NCBI GenBank assembly: GCA_023388515.1
Contig: JAEWGD010000015.1
Location: 1-54,061, forward strand
Direction: 5' to 3'
From: Bacillota bacterium
GTDB taxonomy: Bacteria; Bacillota; Clostridia; Oscillospirales; Ruminococcaceae
Length of the DNA: 54,061 nt
Shown here: positions 25,663 to 35,553 of the stretch, piece by piece
How the letters are laid out: each line of letters starts with the position of its first letter
Numbering within the stretch: the first letter of the stretch is position 1
The notes under the pieces: model-generated
Database searches by the model: none
The model's input: the letters and a program-made list of their open reading frames with translations, nothing else
Told to the model about the DNA's origin: nothing
Position numbers and translations under genes: made by a program

Positions 25663-25703
25663 AAGCAATAGAAAATAATCCCCAAAATCAAGGAGGTCAA
25701 ACC

Positions 25704-26753
25704 ATGAAAAATTATCTCTCAGTAGTTGCCATCTTCGCTTGCCTACTCTTAGGAATCCCTAGCATCGTTCTCCTCAAATCTGCCGCATACTCTGCACCCG
25801 AACCCCCCCCAACTTCCTCATTATCCCCCTCTACAACAGAGCCACCAAACACCACAACTAAACCCACTCAAACTGCCCCTGTAAGCACCGTTTCAACAAC
25901 CGATTCCTACCTAGTTTTAGACATCACAACTGGAAAGGTTGCCGACGTGAATGTCCGTGATTACATAATCGGCGCAGTCTGTGCAGAAATGCCTGCAACC
26001 TTTCACGATGAGGCTTTAAAAGCTCAAGCTATCGCCTCCCACACCTATGCAGAACGGCAGAAAATCAGGGAACTTGAAAAGCCCACTCCCGAACTTGGTG
26101 GTGCATATTTTTCCAATGACAGCAGTAAATATCAGGCTTACTTCACCCAAAATCAAGCAAAACAATTTTTCGGTGACAACTATGATTTATATTATAATAA
26201 AATTTCAGCAGTTGTTGATGAAGTTGTAGATGAAATTTTAGTATATGAAGAAACCCCGATAATTGCTGCATTCCACTCGCTTTCAACAGGTAAAACTGAA
26301 AGTGCTGAAAACGCATGGGGAAGCTCGGTGGACTACCTTGTTCCCGTTGACAGCTCTGATGATATTTCAGCACCTAAATATTTGGAAGAATATACATTTA
26401 CCCCACAGGAATTATCAGAACGTTTAAAATCTGCTTACCCTGAAATTAAACTTGAGGGAGCAGAAACTGAATGGATAAAAATTAACGAAAAATCGGAGTC
26501 TGAAACTGTCATAAACCTTACCGTTGGTGGCATAAGCTTAACAGGACTAGATTTTAGGGCTGTGTTCTCGTTAAGATCTGCTGCATTTGATGTAAAGTAC
26601 GAAAATTCGGTATTTATTATAACAACAAAGGGCTATGGGCATGGAGTAGGAATGAGTCAATATGGTGCAAATTCCATGGCAAACTCTGGCAAAACCTATG
26701 ACGAGATACTCACGCATTACTATAAAAGTGCAGAACTTGTTAAAACAAATTAA
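25704..26753 (+). CDS. SpoIID/LytB-domain protein (stage II sporulation protein D type)
   Basis: It is probably a peptidoglycan lytic enzyme acting outside the membrane; B. subtilis SpoIID cuts glycan strands during engulfment. I start it at the ATG at 25704 behind AAGGAGG, giving 349 residues. The upstream part of the frame is repeat sequence. It has an N-terminal membrane helix, a Pro/Thr-rich linker, then VRDYIIGAVCAEMPATFHDEALKAQAIASHTYA and the C-terminal GYGHGVGMSQYGA, both hallmarks of the domain. Whether it is the sporulation protein itself or a vegetative paralogue is not decided, since spoIIQ and other markers are absent. Confidence 0.88.
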   Translation: MKNYLSVVAIFACLLLGIPSIVLLKSAAYSAPEPPPTSSLSPSTTEPPNTTTKPTQTAPVSTVSTTDSYLVLDITTGKVADVNVRDYIIGAVCAEMPATFHDEALKAQAIASHTYAERQKIRELEKPTPELGGAYFSNDSSKYQAYFTQNQAKQFFGDNYDLYYNKISAVVDEVVDEILVYEETPIIAAFHSLSTGKTESAENAWGSSVDYLVPVDSSDDISAPKYLEEYTFTPQELSERLKSAYPEIKLEGAETEWIKINEKSESETVINLTVGGISLTGLDFRAVFSLRSAAFDVKYENSVFIITTKGYGHGVGMSQYGANSMANSGKTYDEILTHYYKSAELVKTN

Positions 26754-26782
26754 TTCAACCCTCTCTTTCCTTTCAATATAGA

Positions 26783-26821
26783 AAATTCGGTCGAACCTTT
26801 GCAACAGGTTCGACCGAATTT
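26783..26821. terminator. Bidirectional intrinsic terminator
   Basis: A perfect 16-bp stem (26783-26798 with 26806-26821) with a 7-nt loop, flanked by A and T runs, lies 30 bp after the SpoIID-type gene. It can serve that plus-strand gene and the convergent pyruvate kinase gene. Confidence 0.93.
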
Positions 26822-27025
26822 CTTGTATTATTATAAATAACCTAATTATATTCTAAATATGCACTTGCCATAACAAGAATATATTCTGACATAGTCTGTA
26901 AATTAGCCGTTGTATGTTCTAACTTGAATATCAGATTCAATATTTCCTTCATATAATTTGAGATATTCCTACCCCGTTATCTCCCAAGTTATTTCATCTT
27001 TCCTTTATCAGTTCAACAAAACCTA

Positions 27026-28447
27026 TTATTCAACCACATCAACCCTCATTAGATTCGTTGTTCCTGCAACCCCAAGAGGAACTCCAGCAGTAACAACAAC
27101 CCTATCACCCTTATTCACATATCCAGCCACCCTTGCAGCATCAATTGCAGCATCAAAAAGCTCATCTGTGTTATTTTTCTCCTCAATTAGCAGTGGAGTT
27201 ACACCCCAAGACAAGTTCATTTGCCTGCAAATAGTTTCGCTTGTTGTACAGCTTATTATCGGTGATAACGGTCTGAATTTAGAAATAAGCCTTGCAGTTT
27301 TCCCTGACTTTGTAACAGTAATAATTGCAGCAACATCTAAATCATGTGCTGTTGTAACTGTTGCATGGGCAATAGCATTTGCAATGTTGGAGTTTTTTTC
27401 ATGCTCCCTACGTTCAAACCTTTTTCTATAATCAATATCATGTTCAGTTGTTCTGGCAATCAAAGCCATAGTTTTTACAGTTTCAATTGGATATGCACCC
27501 GCAGCAGTTTCACCCGAAAGCATGATTGCACTTGTGCCGTCATAAATTGCGTTAGCAACATCGGTTATTTCTGCTCTTGTAGGACGTAAATTCGTTATCA
27601 TAGACTCAAGCATTTGTGTTGCAGTGATAACCTGTTTACCTGCATTATATCCCTTTTGTATCAACTTTTTCTGAATTGCTGGAATTCTCTCAAAAGGAAT
27701 TTCAACGCCCATATCTCCTCTTGCGACCATAATTCCGTCTGCTGCTTCAATAATTTCGTCTATATTCTCAACACCATCAGTATTTTCAATTTTAGCAATA
27801 ATTCTAGGGTCATTCCAACCAAGACTATGTGTAAACTTCCTCATATAGTTAATATCAGCTGAGGTTCTAACAAAGCTTGCAGCAATGAAATCAAAACCTA
27901 ACTTAGCACCAACTTCAAGGTCACTCATATCAGTTTCGCTTAGATATGGCATACTGAGTTGAACTCCAGGAACATTAATTCCCTTATTATTCGATAATAT
28001 TCCACCATGAACAACCTTACAAATTATATCCGTTGCAGTAATTTTTTCAGCTACAAGTTCAACAGCACCGTCATTAATCAGTATCCTTGTTCCTGTAATA
28101 ATATCCTGTGGAAGATTTTTAAATGTAATGCTACCTATTTCAGCAGTACACTCCACATCTGTTGTAGTAAGCGTATAGCTCTCCCCATCTTTAATTTCAA
28201 CAGGCTTATTATCGACAAATTTACCAAGCCTGATTTCAGGGCCTTTTGTGTCAAGCATTGTTGCAACGTGCAACCCTAATTCTTCACGAATTCTTACTAT
28301 TTGTTCAAATCGCTTTTTATGCATTTCATAGTCACCATGTGAAAAGTTAAACCTAACTACATTCATTCCAGCAAGCATAAGTTCTCGAATTATATTATCA
28401 TCATCTGTTGATGGCCCAATAGTGCAAACAATTTTTGTTTTTCTCAA
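27026..28447 (-). CDS. pyk: Pyruvate kinase
   Basis: It converts phosphoenolpyruvate and ADP to pyruvate and ATP, the last step of glycolysis. The 473-residue protein has the N-terminal KIVCTIGPSTD, active-site segments NFSHGDYEMH, MLDTKGPEIR, IAKIENTDGVENI and MVARGDMGVEIP, and the ATQMLESM helix. It lacks the extra C-terminal PEP-utiliser-like domain found in Bacillus and many Clostridium enzymes, so it is the short type. The start codon is TTG behind GAGGAG. It follows the polysaccharide operon by 79 bp on the same strand. Confidence 0.97.
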   Translation of the reverse strand: MRKTKIVCTIGPSTDDDNIIRELMLAGMNVVRFNFSHGDYEMHKKRFEQIVRIREELGLHVATMLDTKGPEIRLGKFVDNKPVEIKDGESYTLTTTDVECTAEIGSITFKNLPQDIITGTRILINDGAVELVAEKITATDIICKVVHGGILSNNKGINVPGVQLSMPYLSETDMSDLEVGAKLGFDFIAASFVRTSADINYMRKFTHSLGWNDPRIIAKIENTDGVENIDEIIEAADGIMVARGDMGVEIPFERIPAIQKKLIQKGYNAGKQVITATQMLESMITNLRPTRAEITDVANAIYDGTSAIMLSGETAAGAYPIETVKTMALIARTTEHDIDYRKRFERREHEKNSNIANAIAHATVTTAHDLDVAAIITVTKSGKTARLISKFRPLSPIISCTTSETICRQMNLSWGVTPLLIEEKNNTDELFDAAIDAARVAGYVNKGDRVVVTAGVPLGVAGTTNLMRVDVVE

Positions 28448-28526
28448 AATAATCTCTCCTCATTTTCAATACAGCTTTGTAAAGTTTGTTATATCTAACA
28501 TAACTAATTTGTATAATATCCCCTAT

Positions 28527-30920
28527 TTATCGTCTTGAAACTGCAACAGTCCAAGTCATAGGTTCTAGCTTGTAATCTGAAGTTGTATGTGTCGCAAGCC
28601 CTTGCCCAACAGGAATAATATATTTCACTTCAAACCCATTTATACTCATCTCATCTATAAAATCATCTTTTTGCCAGAACACATCATAAATATTATATGA
28701 ACCCCAACCATGTTCAAGCTTTTGCTTTATCTCAAAATTAATATTAGGCACATCAAATATCAGCAATCCATTTTGCTTTAGGTTTTGTTTCAGCTTATCA
28801 TAAAGCTGTTTTCTCTTTGCATATTCAAAATGTCTAATGTATCTAAACGTCGTGATAACGTCAAATTCTGTATCAATCTCACTATCAAAGAAGTCTGTGT
28901 GCATAGTTTTCAACCTATCAGCCTTATCCTCAAACCTCTTTCTAACAATTGAAAGCATAGCCTCAGAGCTATCAATAGCCATACATTCGCCATATTTTAG
29001 TCCCTCTTGCAGAATTCTGCCGTCGCCACAGGCTATATCCATAACCTTTAAGTCCCCAGTTTCAAAGTGGTCCTCTATAATAATATTAATTGACTTTCTC
29101 TCTAATAAATCAAAACAATTTTCTGGAAAAGTTTCAAAACGATTAGCATTATATGTGAAAGCAACCTCATTATTACGATAGTACTCCTTCATAGCTCCCT
29201 GTCCCTTAACAAGATACCTGTCATTTTGCCTTAGCTGTCTGTCCCATTCCTGAAGTGTGACAATTCCCTTAGGAAGCTCAACTTTCACCTCATCTTCTAT
29301 CATCTTCAAAACATTTACGCTGTCAAGATATGATACAAGCTTATCTTTTTTATCTTTACTATTATAGTTTTCATAGTTTTGCACAGTAAAGCCAATCGCT
29401 TCAGCAAGAGCATTAGCGTTATTTTCAGCAACTTCACCAATACCACAGTATTGTACCACTTCCGACACTCCCGAAACCTTTGTAACAACAGTAGGTATTC
29501 CGTTGTACATTGCCTCAAGTGCAGACACTGAGCAAGCGTGATTGAAGTCAATATTTTTATATGGAATAAGCAGAATGTCAATTTCCGAATAGAATTTATT
29601 CATATCATACTTACCATACTCCAACTCACAATTTAGTGAATTCTTAATTTCCTCTGGCACAGCAAGTTCCTTATTTCGCCATAAAACCTTAAAGGTAACC
29701 TCTGGCATAAGCTTTACCAACTCACCAAGCAATGCCATACCCCTGAACTCCATCTGCTCCTCGCCCATAGGTGATGATGCAAAGCCCACAACAGGCTTGC
29801 TATTAACAAAAGGTTTTCTTGTCACCTTAAATCGCTCTTTAATGTAATTTATAACAGGATATGATATAATTGGCTCTCTAAAACCAGCCTTTACCATTAA
29901 ATCGTAAGCAGTTTTTGATTGAACAAAGTATTTATGCACACCAAAGTCATTTAGATGAGTAAGCTCCTCAATTATATTTCCATTCATCGACTGCAAAGGG
30001 TTCTGTCCACTAAGTTTAACAATGCTTTTAAACATGAGGAAACTTCCATTATTTATATGCAAAATATTTGCAGTGCTTTCACAAAAAATGCACAACTGTG
30101 GGTTAACCTCCGCCATATGTGACCTAACCTTTTCATCGTCAGACATTGGAAGATAGGTTATTCCATCCTTCACAACTATTTCTGTGAAATCAGGTTCAAT
30201 TGAAATCATCTTTGCATTGTAAATACTCTTGTTTTTCAGCATCATATACAAGTCATAAGCTTCATTTCTGATTGCCTCTATACCAAGAGAATCATGAAGT
30301 CCAACGCAAATAACAGCAATAGTATTACGCTGATACCTAATCTTAATCAGCTCAAGTTCGTTTTTAGCACCGCTTATATAGCATTTTTCAATCTCTGAAA
30401 GTATTCTAGCAGTTGCAGGTGAGTCGTTTTCAGCACGCTTTAATGTTATAATCTTTTCTCCAAGTCCAGAATAACCATAAGACGTTAATTCCTTTACCTC
30501 AGCCTTCCTTACGCCCTTTCTTATCTCAGGATTTATATCAATCAGATAATTCTCAATCTCTTCATTTCCATCATCAACCCAATTTTGTATTCTCTGTATA
30601 TTATTACTATTAAGCGTTGACCTGAGTTTTACTGCATTAAATTCATTAAGCAATGCCTTATAGCTAGTCTGAATGGCAGCCATTCCCATTATCAAGCTTT
30701 CTGCTTCCTTATGGTATTCCTCAGTTTTTAGGTTTTCTTGCTCCAATTTATCAATAGCACTGCTAATGCTACTATTAAACTGATTCTGTTTTTCCCCAAA
30801 CGGATGTATATACCAAAAACTCAGCTTGCGTCCAAAGCGTTTTATTATCTTTTTTATAGGATTTCGTTCATTAATTTCACAGCCATTATATGTCACTTTT
30901 TGTTCATCTATTTCCTTCAC
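28527..30920 (-). CDS. Glycosyltransferase-methyltransferase fusion protein
   Basis: The 797-residue cytoplasmic protein is the last gene of the polysaccharide operon. Residues 40-115 are helical and charged, with possible coiled coil. About 190-550 resemble a GT-B glycosyltransferase of GT4 type (VGFASSPMGEEQMEF, then YSEIDILLIPYKN and SVSALEAMYNGIPTVVTKV). About 600-797 form a class I S-adenosylmethionine methyltransferase with motif I VMDIACGDGR and TTFRYIRHF. By analogy with E. coli WbdD/Wzt systems it may end the glycan with a methylated sugar recognised by the adjacent Wzt. The domains are clear; the capping role is inferred. GTG start behind GGAGG. Confidence 0.8.
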   Translation of the reverse strand: MKEIDEQKVTYNGCEINERNPIKKIIKRFGRKLSFWYIHPFGEKQNQFNSSISSAIDKLEQENLKTEEYHKEAESLIMGMAAIQTSYKALLNEFNAVKLRSTLNSNNIQRIQNWVDDGNEEIENYLIDINPEIRKGVRKAEVKELTSYGYSGLGEKIITLKRAENDSPATARILSEIEKCYISGAKNELELIKIRYQRNTIAVICVGLHDSLGIEAIRNEAYDLYMMLKNKSIYNAKMISIEPDFTEIVVKDGITYLPMSDDEKVRSHMAEVNPQLCIFCESTANILHINNGSFLMFKSIVKLSGQNPLQSMNGNIIEELTHLNDFGVHKYFVQSKTAYDLMVKAGFREPIISYPVINYIKERFKVTRKPFVNSKPVVGFASSPMGEEQMEFRGMALLGELVKLMPEVTFKVLWRNKELAVPEEIKNSLNCELEYGKYDMNKFYSEIDILLIPYKNIDFNHACSVSALEAMYNGIPTVVTKVSGVSEVVQYCGIGEVAENNANALAEAIGFTVQNYENYNSKDKKDKLVSYLDSVNVLKMIEDEVKVELPKGIVTLQEWDRQLRQNDRYLVKGQGAMKEYYRNNEVAFTYNANRFETFPENCFDLLERKSINIIIEDHFETGDLKVMDIACGDGRILQEGLKYGECMAIDSSEAMLSIVRKRFEDKADRLKTMHTDFFDSEIDTEFDVITTFRYIRHFEYAKRKQLYDKLKQNLKQNGLLIFDVPNINFEIKQKLEHGWGSYNIYDVFWQKDDFIDEMSINGFEVKYIIPVGQGLATHTTSDYKLEPMTWTVAVSRR

Positions 30921-30965
30921 ACTTTATCCTCCAATTATATAAAACATTTCTGTATAAATTTACAA

Positions 30966-32204
30966 CTAACTAAAACTCCATGTATGCTCAAGCCTTGCTA
31001 TACCGACCTCTTGAATACTTGAATACACATTAAACCGAACAGCACGAGCCTTATAATCATATGCAAACATATCCTGAGAACGAACAGCAATATCAATCCA
31101 GTACGAACCCTCAACAAGATTTAGTTTATCAAAATGACAAAGTATTTCGCCACTTTCATTTAGCTTAAACGCAGGAACACGCTCCCTCTGCGTATTAGTG
31201 CCATAGCACTGGACATTATCCACTCTATAAAACAAAAGTCCGATTAACACATCATCAATATTTTTCGGTTCAGCCTTATAGGAGATTTTAAGTGTTACCT
31301 CCTCACCAGCCTTAAAGTTTTCTTTACCAATCCCCTCACTATCTAAAAGCTCTGCCTTAACTATTTCTGCTGTAAATTCTTTTTCTAGCTTTTTTTCATC
31401 TTCAGCAAGACTTTCTTTTTTTGAATCGCTATTATCGGTTTCTTTTTCTTTTGTTTGAATAACAGCTGTCTTTTTCTTATTGCCCATAAATTCCATATAT
31501 TCAGGGTGAACCTCATTCGGCTTACCCATCATTCTGATTAAACCCTTATCAATCCAAATAGACCTCTCACAAATCTGCTCAATTTGGGATAAGGAGTGGG
31601 AAACAATAACAATTGTAGTACCCTTAGCCTTAATATCCATCAGCTTATCAAAGCATTTTGATTGAAATGCGGCATCACCAACTGCAAGTATTTCATCAAT
31701 AAGCAATACATCTGCATCAACATTTATCGCAACAGAAAACGCAAGTCGCATATACATTCCTGATGAGTACGTTCTTACGGGGTTTTCGATATAATCCTGC
31801 AATTCCGAAAACTCAATAATATCGTTTAGTCGCCCATCTATTTCCTTTTTAGTAAGACCAAAAATCGCAGCATTTGTGTAGATATTTTCCCGTCCCGTCA
31901 TATCTGGGTGAAATCCTGCACCAAGTTCAATAAGGCTTGAAACCCTGCCCTTTATATCAATACTTCCTGAAGTAGGCTCTAAAATTCTTGTCATAAGTTT
32001 AAGCAACGTACTTTTACCACAGCCATTATGACCGACAAGACCAATAGCCTCACCTTGCTCTACCTCAAAGCTAATACCGTTGAGAACGCCACGCTCCTCA
32101 TATTTATTCCTATTCCAGAACAGTAGCCTATCCTTTAGCGTATGCCCCTTATCAAGGTAGACCTTGAACTTTTTATGAATATCATTAACCTGTATTACAC
32201 TCAT
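30966..32204 (-). CDS. ABC polysaccharide exporter ATPase, Wzt/TagH type
   Basis: It powers export of a lipid-linked polysaccharide through a Wzm/TagG permease. The 412-residue protein has Walker A GLVGHNGCGKSTLL, signature YSSGMYMRLAFS and Walker B VLLIDEILAVGD in the first ~235 residues. A Lys/Glu-rich linker (about 246-285) follows, then a beta-rich C-terminal domain of the Wzt_C type, which in homologues binds the finished chain end. No permease gene is next to it or anywhere in the window. Upstream is rmd (54 bp) and downstream is the GT-methyltransferase (45 bp). Confidence 0.9.
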   Translation of the reverse strand: MSVIQVNDIHKKFKVYLDKGHTLKDRLLFWNRNKYEERGVLNGISFEVEQGEAIGLVGHNGCGKSTLLKLMTRILEPTSGSIDIKGRVSSLIELGAGFHPDMTGRENIYTNAAIFGLTKKEIDGRLNDIIEFSELQDYIENPVRTYSSGMYMRLAFSVAINVDADVLLIDEILAVGDAAFQSKCFDKLMDIKAKGTTIVIVSHSLSQIEQICERSIWIDKGLIRMMGKPNEVHPEYMEFMGNKKKTAVIQTKEKETDNSDSKKESLAEDEKKLEKEFTAEIVKAELLDSEGIGKENFKAGEEVTLKISYKAEPKNIDDVLIGLLFYRVDNVQCYGTNTQRERVPAFKLNESGEILCHFDKLNLVEGSYWIDIAVRSQDMFAYDYKARAVRFNVYSSIQEVGIARLEHTWSFS

Positions 32205-32258
32205 TTTCCAACCCCCAAAGGTGAATTTTCTGCATGAGTTATTGTCATATTTATATGA

Positions 32259-33218
32259 TTAATTCGCATTATTTTCTCCTCTAACCCTGTCCCTCCAATA
32301 GTTTAGGGTATCCTCAATTGTTCTCTCTATCGGTATCTCTGTAATCCAGCCAATGTCTTTTTTTATCTTTGACGTATTCGCTGAAATCGTTGGAATATCT
32401 GACGGGCGAAGTTTATTTTTATCAGTTTCAACAAGAATTTCTGTATTAGCCATACCCAAAATCATATCAAGAATTTCCTGTATCGCAACTGCCTTCCCAC
32501 TTCCAACATTATATGTTTCGCCAGCCTTTCCATTTTGAGCAAGCAATCCATATGCTCTAACAACATCACGAACATCGGTAAAATCACGTCTTGCAGACAA
32601 ATTACCAACCATCATAATGTTTTCTTTTTCGCCAGCCTCTATTTCAGCGACCTGTTTACAGAAATCTGATACAACGAACATTTCAGCCTGTCTAGGCCCC
32701 ATATGGTTGAATGCCCTAACCATAACAATATCCATACCAAACGCCCTTGAATATACCCCACCAAGCATATTTTGTGTCGCCTTTGTAACAGCGTAAATAT
32801 TACCAGGCTTAACGGAATTCTCCTCACTTATCGGCTCACTACCATTAACAGCCAAGCCATATTCCTCACCCGAACCAATCAGCAAAAGCCTTGCCTTGCT
32901 GTCCATATCCTTAATACCATCAAGTAAATTCAACGTACCTTTTATATTAACATCAACCGTAAGCTGTGGATTTTTCCATGATAACGCAACGGAGCTTTGT
33001 GCTGCAAGGTGAAAAATACAGTCTGGCTTGTATCTATTTAAAAGCTGACTTACGCTTGTACTATCCATAATGTTAAGGTTACAAACTTCACATTCACTGT
33101 TCTCTATCGTTTCATTTTCAAGCTTTGTCGCAAGCACATCATAACCGCAATCCCTAATAAGATGCTCAATAAGATACCCACCAACAAACCCTGCACCACC
33201 AACTACCAATGCTTTCAT
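32259..33218 (-). CDS. rmd: GDP-4-dehydro-6-deoxy-D-mannose reductase
   Basis: It reduces the keto sugar made by Gmd, giving GDP-D-rhamnose. The 319-residue extended SDR has the Rossmann GGAGFVGGYL, catalytic YAVTK, and the RMD-like RAFNHMGPRQAEMFVVSDF, GNLSARRDFTDVRDVVRAY and YNVGSG. Lack of an epimerase-type (GDP-fucose synthase) pattern and pairing with gmd and manC support D-rhamnose. GDP-talose or GDP-fucose cannot be excluded by eye. Its ATG overlaps the TGA of the upstream glycosyltransferase as ATGA. Confidence 0.85.
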   Translation of the reverse strand: MKALVVGGAGFVGGYLIEHLIRDCGYDVLATKLENETIENSECEVCNLNIMDSTSVSQLLNRYKPDCIFHLAAQSSVALSWKNPQLTVDVNIKGTLNLLDGIKDMDSKARLLLIGSGEEYGLAVNGSEPISEENSVKPGNIYAVTKATQNMLGGVYSRAFGMDIVMVRAFNHMGPRQAEMFVVSDFCKQVAEIEAGEKENIMMVGNLSARRDFTDVRDVVRAYGLLAQNGKAGETYNVGSGKAVAIQEILDMILGMANTEILVETDKNKLRPSDIPTISANTSKIKKDIGWITEIPIERTIEDTLNYWRDRVRGENNAN

Positions 33219-34354
33219 TCTTTCAGCTCCTTTGATTTACTTCCTAAAAGTTCCTCATAAAGTCCATATATGTCATCAAGCATTTTCTGCATACCAAATT
33301 CTTCCCTAGTCCTCTTATATGCATTCTGCCCAAATTTTTCCCTTATATCATCGTCATCAGCAAGCTTTTGTATCGCCCCTGCCAAAGCCAAAACATCATT
33401 CGGAGGAACAGTAATCCCCGTCTGCCCATCAAGACTTACATGTGGAACGCCCGTTGGTAAACTAGTATTTATAACAGGCTTGCCATAAACCATAGCCTCC
33501 ATTTGAACAATACCGAACGCCTCACTGTTTGCAACTGACGGAAGCACGAATATATCGCAATCGGCAAAGGCATATTTAAGCTCCTCAAAGGATAAATTCC
33601 CCATAAAATGCACCTTATCAGCAAGCCCTAATTCCTCAACCCTAGCTTTCAATTCCAACTCAAGATTACCTTTTCCGACAATAAACAACTCACAGCCTAT
33701 AATCTTTTCAAAGGCGTTGATTAGTACTTCAACGCCTTTGTAATAGACAAGTCTTCCTGTAAACAGCACCTTTTTATTCTGCTTTGAAACAAGCAAATCC
33801 GATAAAATAGGCCTGAAATCCTCTATATCCTCATAGTCCTCTATATTTAGTCCATATGGTATTATTTTACATTTATTTCTATAAGGCTTGAGATATCCAG
33901 AGCCATCAATATGCCCCTTAGTAGCGACAATAATCTTATCAGCTCGCCTTAAAAACCTCTTCAAAATCGGCTTGTAAAAGAACATAAGCTTTTTCTGTTT
34001 TACAACATCACTATGCCAACTAATTACAACTTTGCCTTTATATTCCGACGTTATGCAAGCCAAATCAGCAAGTGGAAACGGCAAATGAACATGAATAACA
34101 TCAGCATTTTTTGCCTTTTGCTTGAAATCAGAAATAAACGAAAATGAAATAGGCATCGAAAACAGCGTACCCATGCTACCCGAGCGAGATACAAACACCT
34201 CATTAACGACCTCACTCATCGCCTTACCCTTAGGCTGACACACAAGAACCTCCATCTCCGTTCTATCATTCAGCCCCTCAGCAATATTCTGTACAACCGT
34301 TTCAATTCCACCAATATGTGGATAATAAAGCTTGTTAACTTGTAAAATTTTCAT
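33215..34354 (-). CDS. GT4-family glycosyltransferase
   Basis: The 379-residue GT-B enzyme probably transfers rhamnose or mannose from a GDP donor to the growing chain at the inner membrane. The N-terminus has the acceptor-side YYPHIGGIETVVQNI, the middle VLFTGRLVYYKGVEVL, and the donor site has SEAFGIVQMEAMVYGKPV, the EX7E motif. The ATG at 34354 with AGGA six bases upstream is chosen over the earlier start at 34378. It is coupled to rmd by an ATGA overlap and lies 30 bp after the next GT4 gene. Confidence 0.9.
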   Translation of the reverse strand: MKILQVNKLYYPHIGGIETVVQNIAEGLNDRTEMEVLVCQPKGKAMSEVVNEVFVSRSGSMGTLFSMPISFSFISDFKQKAKNADVIHVHLPFPLADLACITSEYKGKVVISWHSDVVKQKKLMFFYKPILKRFLRRADKIIVATKGHIDGSGYLKPYRNKCKIIPYGLNIEDYEDIEDFRPILSDLLVSKQNKKVLFTGRLVYYKGVEVLINAFEKIIGCELFIVGKGNLELELKARVEELGLADKVHFMGNLSFEELKYAFADCDIFVLPSVANSEAFGIVQMEAMVYGKPVINTSLPTGVPHVSLDGQTGITVPPNDVLALAGAIQKLADDDDIREKFGQNAYKRTREEFGMQKMLDDIYGLYEELLGSKSKELKE

Positions 34355-34384
34355 ATATATTCCTTTGCTATAACCCACATAATC

Positions 34385-35536
34385 TTATTTTAAAGCTTCC
34401 TCATAGACGCTATACAGCTTTTTCCCTGCATTGCTCCATGTAAACCTTTCAGCCCTCTCAAGCCCTCTCTCCGACAACCCATCACGCAAGCTTTTATCGC
34501 TATAAAGCAACCCCAAGCCATCTGCAATCGACTTAACGGAGTAGGCATCAACCGAAACAGCACAATCCCCCACAACCTCAGGAAGTGATGCCTCAACCGA
34601 CGTAAGCACAGGAGTTCCACAAGCCATTGCTTCAAGTGGTGGCATACCAAACCCCTCATAAATTGACGGAAAAACAAACGCCATCGCACCATTCATAAGT
34701 GGACACATATCCTCACTAGCGATATATTTAGTAAACATCACGCTATCTTGCAATCCAAGTTCCTCTGCTTTTTGGAAGATACTTTCAAAGAGCCAACCCT
34801 TTCCCCCAGCAAGCACAAGCTTAGGAATGTCCGTACCAGCACCCTTGCGAAATTCTGCATAAGCCTCAATAATCCTTTCAAGGTTCTTTCGTGGCTCAAT
34901 CGTACCAAGATAAAGAAAATAATCGCCATTAATACCAAGTTTTTGCTTAACCGTATCAATCCTACTCTTATCCTCTATCGGATAAAAACGCTTGCTATCC
35001 ACTCCACATGGCACAACACGAATTTTCTCCTCAAACTTTGGAAAATATTTTGCAATCTCCCTAAGGCTGAATTCTGAGTCAGTAACAATCAAATCTGCTC
35101 TTTTCATCGACTTTTCAAGTCCCGTTTCAAGCAGTTTTCTTGTCCTAGTCCTCATGGTTTCAGGAAAAGCCTTGTAAACCATATCATGAACGGTAACAAT
35201 GCGTTTTCCATGCACACCAGGAGGTATTATATAGTTAAAGAAGTGTGTAATATCAGCTTTCTTGCCAAAAAACATACTATAAGGTATCGGCACAAAATTC
35301 ATAGCAGCTCTATATGCAAAACCAGAGAAAAACCCCGTATTATGCACACAATTCTCCTTGAAATATGGCTTTAAGTGATTCATTTTTTCCTGTGGATTTT
35401 TTATCGCAAAATAGTCAAACAGATACTTATTATCGGGAAAGTCCGTCGTAAGAGCATCAATAAGACCAGCCTCACAATAGCCAATACCTGTAATTACGTC
35501 GCTTATCAGCGGATGCACATCAAAAGCAATATTCAC
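34385..35536 (-). CDS. GT4-family glycosyltransferase (mannosyl/rhamnosyl type)
   Basis: The 383-residue GT-B enzyme resembles WbpY/WbdB-like transferases that build mannan or rhamnan chains. It has IAFDVHPLISDVITGIGYC at the N-terminus, FLYLGTIEPRKNLERIIEAY mid-protein, and FPSIYEGFGMPPLEAMACGTPV with the EX7E donor motif. It starts at a GTG behind AAGGAG and follows gmd by 17 bp. Two GT4 genes plus the GT-methyltransferase give at least three transferases for one repeat. Confidence 0.9.
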   Translation of the reverse strand: MNIAFDVHPLISDVITGIGYCEAGLIDALTTDFPDNKYLFDYFAIKNPQEKMNHLKPYFKENCVHNTGFFSGFAYRAAMNFVPIPYSMFFGKKADITHFFNYIIPPGVHGKRIVTVHDMVYKAFPETMRTRTRKLLETGLEKSMKRADLIVTDSEFSLREIAKYFPKFEEKIRVVPCGVDSKRFYPIEDKSRIDTVKQKLGINGDYFLYLGTIEPRKNLERIIEAYAEFRKGAGTDIPKLVLAGGKGWLFESIFQKAEELGLQDSVMFTKYIASEDMCPLMNGAMAFVFPSIYEGFGMPPLEAMACGTPVLTSVEASLPEVVGDCAVSVDAYSVKSIADGLGLLYSDKSLRDGLSERGLERAERFTWSNAGKKLYSVYEEALK

Positions 35537-35553
35537 GCTTTACTCCTTATATT

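Noticed and set aside
25536..25703. 56-residue N-terminal extension of the SpoIID-type protein
   Set aside because: It is composed of degraded repeat sequence and is Asn/Lys-rich. A much better start with AAGGAGG is at 25704, just before the membrane helix.
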